DNA of 64,000 nt from Streptomyces noursei (GTDB lineage Bacteria; Actinomycetota; Actinomycetes; Streptomycetales; Streptomycetaceae): positions 5,022,001-5,086,000 of the forward strand of contig NZ_CP070326.1 in assembly GCF_016917755.1 (NCBI RefSeq). The letters run 5' to 3'. Below are positions 45,241 to 52,601 of the stretch, one piece after another (position 1 is the first letter of the stretch; the number at the start of each line of letters is the position of its first letter). A program made the position numbers and the translations under genes. Under the pieces are notes generated by a model, which saw only the letters and a list, made by a program, of their open reading frames with translations, was not told the DNA's origin and searched no databases.

Positions 45241-45257
45241 GCAGCACCGTCCGCGGT

Positions 45258-45338
45258 GTTTCACGTGAAACATCGTCGTGTGTTTCACGTGAAACAGGCC
45301 CGCCCCCACGAAGGGAGCGGGCCTGTTTCACGTGAAAC
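45258..45338. promoter_or_regulatory. parS: Three parS sites, two forming hairpin arms
   Basis: Exact sites at 45258-45271, 45282-45295 and 45325-45338 in the convergent GNAT/trxA gap. The last two are the outer parts of a perfect 22-bp inverted repeat (45282-45303 with 45317-45338), which looks like a bidirectional terminator. Confidence 0.95.
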
Positions 45339-45351
45339 GTGACGGCATGCC

Positions 45352-45678
45352 TCAGGCGAGGAAGTCCGCGAGGTCCTTCTCGATGGCAGCCTTCGGCTTG
45401 GCGCCGACGATGGTCTTCACGACCTCGCCGCCCTGGTAGACGTTCATGGTCGGGATCGACATGACGCCGTACTTGGCGGTGGTCGCCGGGTTCTCGTCGG
45501 TGTTCAGCTTGGCGATGACGATCTCGTCGTGCTCGGCGGCAATGGCCTCCAGGGACGGGGCAACCTGACGGCACGGGCCGCACCAGGTGGCCCAGAAGTC
45601 TACGAGAACGGGCTTGTCGCTCTTGAGGACGACCTCTTCGAAGTTGTCGTCCGTCACGGTCACCGTGGCGCCGGCCAT
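45352..45678 (-). CDS. trxA: Thioredoxin
   Basis: A 108-residue redox protein with the active site WCGPC (Cys33, Cys36) and the cis-Pro segment SIPTMNVY. It reduces disulfides in ribonucleotide reductase and other targets. Start ATG 45678; the larger frame is a shadow of trxB. It lies 49 bases downstream of trxB, and the two are probably co-transcribed. Expected to be controlled by the SigR oxidative regulon in streptomycetes. Confidence 0.97.
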   Translation of the reverse strand: MAGATVTVTDDNFEEVVLKSDKPVLVDFWATWCGPCRQVAPSLEAIAAEHDEIVIAKLNTDENPATTAKYGVMSIPTMNVYQGGEVVKTIVGAKPKAAIEKDLADFLA

Positions 45679-45727
45679 GGCAATCTCCTTACTGGGTGGG
45701 TGGGGTCGGAAAGCTGGGGTGCGCGGG

Positions 45728-46702
45728 TCAGGCGGAAGCGGTCTTCTCCGGCTCGGCCGTGGCCTCGCCGTCCGAGAGCGCCGCGAGGAACCGCTCGGCG
45801 TCGAGGGCGGAGGAGCAGCCCGTGCCGGCAGCGGTGATCGCCTGGCGATAGGTGTGGTCGACGACATCGCCGGCGGCGAAGACGCCCGCCAGGTTCGTCC
45901 GGGTGCTGGGCGCATCGACCTTGAGGTAACCCTCGTCGTCGAGGTTCAGCTGGCCCTTGAACAGCTCGGTCCGCGGGTCGTGGCCAATCGCGATGAAGAG
46001 GCCGGTGACCGGAAGCTCGGAGGTCTCGCCCGTCTTGACGTTGCGCAGCGTCAGACCGGAGAGCTTGTTCTCGCCGTGGACCTCGGCGACCTCGCTGTCC
46101 CACACAAACTTGATCTTCGGGTCGGCGAAGGCGCGCTCCTGCATCGCCTTGCTCGCGCGCAGGGCGTCGCGGCGGTGGACGACCGTGACGGACTTGGCGA
46201 AGCGCGAGAGGAAGGTGGCCTCCTCCATCGCGGTGTCGCCACCGCCGATGACGGCGATGTCCTGGTCCTTGAAGAAGAACCCGTCGCAGGTCGCGCACCA
46301 GGAGACTCCCCGGCCGGACAGCTCGTCCTCGCGCGGCAGACCGAGCTTGCGGTGCTGGGAGCCGGTGGCGACGATGACCGCCTTGGCACGATGCACGTTG
46401 CCCGCGGTGTCGGTGACGGTCTTGATCTCCTCGGTGAGATCGACCGAGACGATGTCGTCCGGCACGAGCTCGGCACCGAAGCGCTCGGCCTGGGCACGCA
46501 TGTTGTCCATCAGGTCCGGACCCATGATGCCGTCGCGAAAGCCGGGGAAGTTCTCCACGTCGGTGGTGTTCATCAAAGCACCGCCAGCGGTGACGGCGCC
46601 TTCGAAGACGAGCGGCTTCAGGGACGCGCGGGCGGTGTAGAGCGCTGCGGTATAGCCCGCGGGCCCGGAGCCGATGATGATCACGTTGCGGACGTCGCTC
46701 AC
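45728..46702 (-). CDS. trxB: Thioredoxin reductase
   Basis: A 324-residue FAD/NADPH enzyme that reduces thioredoxin. FAD motif IIGSGPAGYTA near the N-terminus, redox CATC in SWCATCDGFFF, and the NADPH motif VIGGGDTAMEEA are present. GTG start. Upstream of trxA. Confidence 0.97.
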   Translation of the reverse strand: MSDVRNVIIIGSGPAGYTAALYTARASLKPLVFEGAVTAGGALMNTTDVENFPGFRDGIMGPDLMDNMRAQAERFGAELVPDDIVSVDLTEEIKTVTDTAGNVHRAKAVIVATGSQHRKLGLPREDELSGRGVSWCATCDGFFFKDQDIAVIGGGDTAMEEATFLSRFAKSVTVVHRRDALRASKAMQERAFADPKIKFVWDSEVAEVHGENKLSGLTLRNVKTGETSELPVTGLFIAIGHDPRTELFKGQLNLDDEGYLKVDAPSTRTNLAGVFAAGDVVDHTYRQAITAAGTGCSSALDAERFLAALSDGEATAEPEKTASA

Positions 46703-46815
46703 GGGTTTCTTCCTTGTCTCTGCCGACGGCTTGCTGGGGTCTCGGAACTCTCACCCCACCCAACGGATCCTAAGGGGCCAGCATTCCCAGAGCGCCATCG
46801 CGCACTTGCCGCGGT

Positions 46816-47805
46816 TCAGTCTCGCCGATACGAGTGGGTCAGCAGAACCTTCCCGGGAGCCGGCGGAGTGGCTGAGACGCACGAGGCAGTGACGACGTAG
46901 GCAGAGACGCTCTTCGGGTCGGACGGGTGCGGCAGCACGACCAGGAATGCGTCCGTGCCCTCATAGGTGCTGCGACTCGACGCCAGTGGTTTCTCGGTGC
47001 GGCCGATGCCCTGACGCACACACGACGGAACCGTGTCGGACTCGCTTCGGAACGGCGTCTCGGGGGAACTGCGTGTGCCGATCTCCGGCGCCTGGTGCGC
47101 CTTTTTCGTAGCGAGCAACTTGTGGACGTCCGTCCCGAGCCTGGCGACGGTCAGGCCGGAGGGGGCTCTTCCTCCGCTCGCAGAGGAGCTGTCCTGCTTG
47201 GTGGCCTGGACGCCGCTGGTGCCGGCGCTCTGGATGAGCAGGCCGCCCACTCCGAGTACCGCCGCAGCGGCCGCGGTGCCCAGCAGTACCCGGGGCCACC
47301 GCCTAGCGCCGGACGTGCGGCGCCCCGGCGCTTGGCGGCCTGGCCCCGTAGCGTCGCGGCGGCGCCCGGCTGGCGGAGCGGACGTGGCTCCACGGGAAGG
47401 CGCCTGCACGCTGGTTTCACGTGAAACGGAGGCCGGTCCGGTCGATGTTTCACGTGAAACTGTGACAGCGCCCGACGATGTTTCACGTGAAACCGCGCTG
47501 AGAGAAGGCGATGTTTCACGTGAAACGAGGGGCTCGCCCTCGGCTGTGGTGGAGTCGAGCAGTGCCTCTGCGGCGAGGGCCGCATCGATGCGTTCGGCGA
47601 CATCGGCCGGCATCCGGGTCGCGCCCGGAAGCGTACCCAGGAGCCCGCGGATCTCCTCCAGAGATGCATGGACGTCCTCGCACAGGGCGCAGCCGGCGAG
47701 ATGATCCCGCAGATCCGCGGTGCGTGAGGGAGGGAGCAGCCCGTCCGTGAGATCGGAGATCTCGGATACCTCCGGGTGCTCGCCTGCGCCGGTCGTCGAC
47801 GTCAC
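46816..47805 (-). CDS. Zinc-finger anti-sigma factor for SigM, with four parS sites in its linker
   Basis: A 329-residue transmembrane anti-sigma factor. The zinc anti-sigma motif HLAGCALC (H-x3-C-x2-C) lies at about 34-41. A transmembrane helix (about 167-189, VLLGTAAAAAVLGVGGLLIQ) is followed by an extracytoplasmic sensor domain. Between the two is a Ser/Thr-rich linker with four VSRET copies, exactly 11 residues apart, produced by four parS sites. GTG start overlaps the sigM stop (GTGA). It should hold SigM at the membrane until a signal releases it. Confidence 0.92.
   Translation of the reverse strand: MTSTTGAGEHPEVSEISDLTDGLLPPSRTADLRDHLAGCALCEDVHASLEEIRGLLGTLPGATRMPADVAERIDAALAAEALLDSTTAEGEPLVSRETSPSLSAVSRETSSGAVTVSRETSTGPASVSRETSVQAPSRGATSAPPAGRRRDATGPGRQAPGRRTSGARRWPRVLLGTAAAAAVLGVGGLLIQSAGTSGVQATKQDSSSASGGRAPSGLTVARLGTDVHKLLATKKAHQAPEIGTRSSPETPFRSESDTVPSCVRQGIGRTEKPLASSRSTYEGTDAFLVVLPHPSDPKSVSAYVVTASCVSATPPAPGKVLLTHSYRRD
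47414..47526. promoter_or_regulatory. parS: Four parS sites at exact 33-bp spacing
   Basis: Exact gtttcacgtgaaac at 47414-47427, 47447-47460, 47480-47493 and 47513-47526. The period of 33 bases is 11 codons and about three helical turns. Confidence 0.97.
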
Positions 47806-48497
47806 GCTCGCCCACCTCCGCCCTTCACGGCACCTGTGCCCTTCGGTCCTGCCGTCGGTGGGACGGATGTCCCCTGCGCCCGGTTCCTTCCCCCGCTCGC
47901 GGGATTGCTACCCCTGTCATCGCCGCGCAGATGGGTGACCAACGGCAGGAGCCGAGCTCTGCCGCGTGAACAGCGGCTTTTCACCGTTCCGGTCGGGACG
48001 TCGAGAATCTCGGCGGCCTCCGCGACGGAGTACCCCTGCATATCGACGAGCACGAGAGCGGCGCGCTGTTCCTCGGGGAGCGTGCGCAGCGCGCTGAGCA
48101 GTTCACGGTGCAGGTCCTGGCGCTCTGCCGGGAGTGCTGCGGATTCCTCGGGTTCGAGAAGCTGCTCGAGGCGTTCGGTCTCGGCGACCGGAGAAGTGCG
48201 TCGTGAAGCGGCCTTACGGGCCCGGTCAAGGCAGGCATTAACCGTGATGCGGTGCAGCCAGGTGGTCACGGCCGACTGGCCGCGGAAGGAGTGCGCGGCG
48301 CGATAGGCGGATACCAGTGCGTCCTGCACGGCATCGGCGGCCTCTTCGCGATCACCGAGGGTCCGTAAGGCCACGGCCCACAGCCGGTCTCGGTGGCGTC
48401 GGACGAGCTCCCCGAACGCATCGGGGTCGCCCTTTACGTGCAGCGCGAGGAGATCGGCGTCGGTTGGTGTCGAAGCCTTGTCGCTGTCGGTGGACAC
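47802..48497 (-). CDS. sigM: ECF sigma factor SigM
   Basis: A 231-residue ECF sigma factor. Region 2 (about 25-95) has FGELVRRHRDRLWAVALRTLGDREEAADAVQDAL and TWLHRITVNACLDRARKAASR. Region 4 (about 135-190) has LPEEQRAALVLVDMQGYSVAEAAEILDVPTGTVKSR. A Gly-rich tail of about 35 residues follows. Named by position (next to trxB and a zinc anti-sigma gene, as in S. coelicolor). Its targets may include envelope stress genes. Confidence 0.9.
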   Translation of the reverse strand: MSTDSDKASTPTDADLLALHVKGDPDAFGELVRRHRDRLWAVALRTLGDREEAADAVQDALVSAYRAAHSFRGQSAVTTWLHRITVNACLDRARKAASRRTSPVAETERLEQLLEPEESAALPAERQDLHRELLSALRTLPEEQRAALVLVDMQGYSVAEAAEILDVPTGTVKSRCSRGRARLLPLVTHLRGDDRGSNPASGGRNRAQGTSVPPTAGPKGTGAVKGGGGRA

Positions 48498-48605
48498 GGG
48501 CCCCCCGGCCGTAGCTGCCTGATCTCGATCCCATTGAAGCCCGCCGGGTGGCGAAAGTAAATGCTGGGAAAGGCACCTCGCCGGCCGGAAACGATCTCAA
48601 TGGAG

Positions 48606-48667
48606 CGAGGGGCGTGGGTACGGGCAATCGGCCTCGCGGCCGACCGCTCTCGTACCCACGCCCCTCG
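48606..48667 (-). terminator. Terminator after the pseudokinase gene
   Basis: A perfect 17-bp inverted repeat (cgaggggcgtgggtacg and complement) with a 28-base loop, 17 bases past the stop on the minus strand. Confidence 0.75.
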
Positions 48668-48683
48668 TGGGCTGTATGCCAGC

Positions 48684-50384
48684 TCAGCTGGTGAAGGAGA
48701 CCTCGGTCACGCCCTGCTTGAAGCCGGCGCCGCTGTAGGTGTCCGCCGGCGAATTGGGCATCGCGGTGATCCACACGACGACATAGCGCGCCTTCGCCGG
48801 CTTCTTCAGCGTGACCTTGGCGGTGCTGCCCGAGGTCTTGGCCGTACCGAGCTCGCGCATGGAACTCAGCGGCTCGGACGGTGAGAAGGAATCGGCGGCG
48901 TAGAGCGTCAGCGTGGTGTGGTCACCGATGTAGTGCAGCCCGATGGAAGCGCTGCTTATCTGCTGCTCGGAGCCGAGGTCGTAGATCAGCCCGACGCCCT
49001 TTTTGAAGGCCGGGTTGAGATCGGGGCCTTCGCGGTAGCTCTTGCTGCGCCAGTACGTCGAGGGGTCCCCGTCGTAGGTGGCCCGCGCCTGGTCGGGGTG
49101 CTGCGGCTGGCCGTCGGGGTAGTACTCGGTGCCGTCCACGATCTTGATCGGCTTGCCGTCGGGCTTCTTGGCGCCGCCGCCGGTGGTCTGCGAGTTCCCT
49201 GGCGTGTCGTGGTCGTTCTCCCACTTCAGCAGGGTGTCCGCCAGCTGCCAGCTGCCCAGACCCAGCGCCGCGATCAGCAGTGCGGAGACGGACCACTTCA
49301 GCGCCTTGCCGGTGCGGCTCTGGAGCGGGGGCGGCGGCGTGGCGACAGGCTGTGTCGCCTGGGCCGCCTGGCCGTAGGAACCCTGGGGGAAGCCCGCGCG
49401 CTGATATGGCGGCGGAGTCGAGAACGCCGTCTCCGGGGGACGGATGCGCGGCATGGCGGCAACCGCTTTGGCCAGTTCCTCCGGCGTGGTGCACGGCGGC
49501 TCCTGGCGGGACGCGGTGGCTCCGTCGTTGACCAGGGCCCGCATGGCGAGCTCGGACAGGCCCCGGTGCACGCCGGCGCGGACCTGGTCGGGTGCGATCA
49601 GGCCGACGCCCTTGGGCAGGCCGGTGAGGCCGTAGGCGTCGTTCTCGTACGGCCAGCGCTGGGTGAGGGCGGCGTACAGCAGTGCGCCGATCGCCTCGGT
49701 GTCCGTGCGCTGCGGGTGTTCGCAGGTGATGCCGCGCAGCGCCGCCATGACCGCGAGGCCGCGGATGCGGTACTGCCCGGACTCCGTGCGCAGCACCGAG
49801 CTCGGAGTGAGCCGCAGGTGGGACAGGCCCTCGCGGTGGGCGGCGGCCATGGCCTGGGAGACCTGGCTGACGAGTTGGTAGGCGTCGTGGGGTTCGAGCG
49901 GGCCGTTGGCGAGGACCGTGGCCAACTCGGTGGCGTCCGGCAGCCACTCATGGACGACATAGACGAGGTCGTTGTCCTCGACGGCGTCGAGGACCTGGAC
50001 GAAGCGGGGATCCCCGAGAAGCGCGGAGGCCCGGGCAGCCGAGAGCACCGGACGGGCCCGCGGGTGGTCCGCGGGGAGGACGTGCACCCCGACGGCCCGA
50101 CGCAGCTTTTCGTCGACGGCGCGCCAGCTGCTGAATCCGTCCAGACGGGTGACGCACTCTTCGAGTCGGTATCGTCTGGCGAGTTTGTGGCCGCTGTGGA
50201 GTTCCGGTGGCTTGGGATCGGTTGCCTCGGCGCCCTTTCCTTCGGTGCGCGCGGCGTCCTGTTCCTTGCCGGATACCTTCTCGGCCTGCGCACCGTCGTC
50301 CGTGGCCCGACCCGCCTTGGCGGTCAGCGACTCCTCGCCGCTGGTGTCGGCCACGTCGACGGCAGCCGTGCTCCGTTCCGCCAC
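48684..50384 (-). CDS. MviN-like pseudokinase with transmembrane and carbohydrate-type domain
   Basis: A 566-residue protein. Residues 1 to about 75 are acidic and disordered. A protein-kinase fold (about 78-320) lacks all key residues: the VAIK lysine is replaced (GVHVLPA), HRD is HLRLTPSSVL and DFG is IRG, so it cannot phosphorylate. A transmembrane helix (about 368-386, WSVSALLIAALGLGSWQL) leads to an extracellular discoidin/F5-8-type domain (about 425-566). In mycobacteria this pseudokinase is fused to MurJ (MviN) and, when phosphorylated by PknB, binds FhaA. Here it is a separate gene 107 bases after murJ. GTG 50384 gives the known 'MAERSTAAVDVADT' start. Confidence 0.88.
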   Translation of the reverse strand: MAERSTAAVDVADTSGEESLTAKAGRATDDGAQAEKVSGKEQDAARTEGKGAEATDPKPPELHSGHKLARRYRLEECVTRLDGFSSWRAVDEKLRRAVGVHVLPADHPRARPVLSAARASALLGDPRFVQVLDAVEDNDLVYVVHEWLPDATELATVLANGPLEPHDAYQLVSQVSQAMAAAHREGLSHLRLTPSSVLRTESGQYRIRGLAVMAALRGITCEHPQRTDTEAIGALLYAALTQRWPYENDAYGLTGLPKGVGLIAPDQVRAGVHRGLSELAMRALVNDGATASRQEPPCTTPEELAKAVAAMPRIRPPETAFSTPPPYQRAGFPQGSYGQAAQATQPVATPPPPLQSRTGKALKWSVSALLIAALGLGSWQLADTLLKWENDHDTPGNSQTTGGGAKKPDGKPIKIVDGTEYYPDGQPQHPDQARATYDGDPSTYWRSKSYREGPDLNPAFKKGVGLIYDLGSEQQISSASIGLHYIGDHTTLTLYAADSFSPSEPLSSMRELGTAKTSGSTAKVTLKKPAKARYVVVWITAMPNSPADTYSGAGFKQGVTEVSFTS

Positions 50385-50491
50385 CGTCGTTCCTGCCTCC
50401 CCATCCGTTGCAGGCTCAATGAGCCAAGACAATTGTGCCCACAGTCCGCCACTATGCACGACACACGGTGGCAGCCGATGGTTGTGCCCCG

Positions 50492-52555
50492 TCAGCGTCC
50501 CAGCTTGGACCTGACCATGCCCACCAGGGCGTTCAGCTCCTCGATCCGCATTTTTCGGGCGGCGAGGTAGAAGACGGCCAGAAGTGCGGCGGCGCCGCCG
50601 ATGAGCGCGGCGAGCGAGCCGACGAATCCGGTGCCGAGCGCCTGCATCAGGACGTACACCAGGGCGCCGGAGACGATCGTGGCCGGGATGCTGGCGCCGG
50701 CCAGTCGCGCGTAGGTCCGCACCACGTGCGCGGTGTCCAGGTCGCCGTCCATCCGCTTGCTGAGGCGGCGCCAGGCGACGCCGACGCCGATGACGTAGGC
50801 AAGGCCGTAGGACGCCGCCATGCCCACCACGGCCCAGCGGGCGGGCAGGACCAGGAAGCAGAGGGCGGAGGCCGCGGCGTTGACGCCGGCGACGATCACC
50901 GTGTTGTAGAAGGGGGTGCGGGTGTCCTCGTACGCGTAGAAGGCGCGCAGGACGACGTACTGCACCGAGAACGGGATCAGGCCCACACCGAAGGCCATCA
51001 GCATGTAGCCCATCGGGATACCGGCGCCGGACGAGCCGTAGACCAGCGTGCACAGCGGGATGCCGAGGGAGAGGAACCCGAACGAGATCGGGACGATGGC
51101 GACGGCCGAGGTGCGCAGACCCTGGGACATGTCGTCCCGGACCGCTCCGGTGTCGCCGTCGTGGGCGGAGCGCGCCAGCCGCGGCAGCAGGGCGGCCATG
51201 ACGGAGACGGTGATGATCGCCTGCGGCATGTTCCAGATCAGCTGGGCGCTGGCGTAGGAGATGAACCCGGTGCCCGGGTGGCCCTGCCGGTCCGCGGTGT
51301 TGCCTGCCCAGGTGGAGAGCTGGGTGACGACCAGGACGCCTGCCTGGTTGGCGAGGACGAACAGCACCGTCCACTTGGCGAGCTTGGCGGCCTTGCCCAG
51401 GCCGTGGCCGCGCCAGTCGAACCGGAGCCGCAGCTTGAAGTCGGCGTCGCGCAGGTACGGGATCATCGCCAGCGCCTGGACCACCAGGCCCAGCAGGGTG
51501 CCGATGCCGAGCAGCCTGATGCCGTCGTCCGGGATCGTGGTGACGCCGATGTGCGAGGTCTTCGCTGTGCCGTAGACCCAGATGAACAGGCCGAAGGTGG
51601 CGATCATGACGATGTTGTTGAGGACCGGGGTCCACATCATCGCGCCGAAGCGGCCGCGGGCGTTGAGGATCTGGCCCATGACGACGTGCAGGCCCATGAA
51701 GAAGATCGTGGGCACGCAGTAGCGGGTGAAGGCGACCGCGACTTCGTTGGCCGCCGGGTTGCGGGAGATGTCGAACGAGACCAGTTTCACCAACAGTGGC
51801 GCCGCGAACACCGCAAGTATCGTCAGGATGCCCAGCACGACGATGACGAGGGTGAGCAGCCGGTTGGCGTATGCCTCGCCGCCGTCCTCGTCCTCCTTCA
51901 TCGCGCGGACGAGCTGGGGGACGAAGACGGAGTTCAGACCGCCGCCGATGGTCAGGATGAAGATCATCGTCGGCAGCTGGTAGGCCACCTGCCAGGAGTC
52001 ACCGAGCACCGCGCCGCCGAGCGCCGCGACGATCAACGCCGAGCGGACGAAGCCGGTCAGACGGGACACCATCGTGCCGGCGGCCATCACGGCGCTGGAC
52101 TTCAGCAGTCCCGAGGCGCGGCCTCCGGACTGCTTGCCGGCCGCCGCCACCGGGGCGGGCTCCGGCTCGGGCTCCTCGGTGAGCTGCTGAGCCACCGGCT
52201 CCGGGCCGGGGGCCATCGTGGGCGCCTGCTGGGTCATGGGGGACGGTGCGGGGTGCGGCGGCTGGTAGGGCTGCTGCTGATCCCGGTAGAGATGCGCGAA
52301 GGCGTCCCGCTCGGAGCGATCCTCGGCGCCCTGGGCCATCAGCGCGTCGCCGCCGGCGAACTGCACCGTCGCGTCAGGATCGCCGTGCGCAAGATCGTGG
52401 GCCGGTGCCGGTGCCGGTGCCTGGTGCGGATCGTTGCGGTAGGCGTCCTGGACGTAGTGGTCCTGGTCCGTGGGCAACGGCGGCGTCGGAGGGACCGCCC
52501 CCGAGGGATCGCCATGGGCGCCCCGGCCGCGGCCACCGTCATACGGCGCATTCAT
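50492..52555 (-). CDS. murJ: Lipid II flippase MurJ (MviN)
   Basis: A 687-residue protein. Residues 1 to about 145 form a cytoplasmic Pro/Gln/His-rich extension. The MOP-superfamily core follows, with about 14 transmembrane helices (first ones LLKSSAVMAAGTMVSRLTGFVR and PTMIFILTIGGGLNSVFVPQ). It flips lipid II to the outer face for RodA/PBP polymerisation. There is no kinase-like domain at its C-terminus; that part is the next gene downstream. ATG start. Confidence 0.95.
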   Translation of the reverse strand: MNAPYDGGRGRGAHGDPSGAVPPTPPLPTDQDHYVQDAYRNDPHQAPAPAPAHDLAHGDPDATVQFAGGDALMAQGAEDRSERDAFAHLYRDQQQPYQPPHPAPSPMTQQAPTMAPGPEPVAQQLTEEPEPEPAPVAAAGKQSGGRASGLLKSSAVMAAGTMVSRLTGFVRSALIVAALGGAVLGDSWQVAYQLPTMIFILTIGGGLNSVFVPQLVRAMKEDEDGGEAYANRLLTLVIVVLGILTILAVFAAPLLVKLVSFDISRNPAANEVAVAFTRYCVPTIFFMGLHVVMGQILNARGRFGAMMWTPVLNNIVMIATFGLFIWVYGTAKTSHIGVTTIPDDGIRLLGIGTLLGLVVQALAMIPYLRDADFKLRLRFDWRGHGLGKAAKLAKWTVLFVLANQAGVLVVTQLSTWAGNTADRQGHPGTGFISYASAQLIWNMPQAIITVSVMAALLPRLARSAHDGDTGAVRDDMSQGLRTSAVAIVPISFGFLSLGIPLCTLVYGSSGAGIPMGYMLMAFGVGLIPFSVQYVVLRAFYAYEDTRTPFYNTVIVAGVNAAASALCFLVLPARWAVVGMAASYGLAYVIGVGVAWRRLSKRMDGDLDTAHVVRTYARLAGASIPATIVSGALVYVLMQALGTGFVGSLAALIGGAAALLAVFYLAARKMRIEELNALVGMVRSKLGR

Positions 52556-52601
52556 CGCTGCCCCACCTCATCCGTCGCCGGCCCTCCGGCCCCGTCGTCT
52601 A

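Noticed and set aside
48684..51635. 983-codon single gene joining the pseudokinase with upstream sequence
   Set aside because: The N-terminal 417 codons are an out-of-frame reading of murJ; the real start is GTG 50384.
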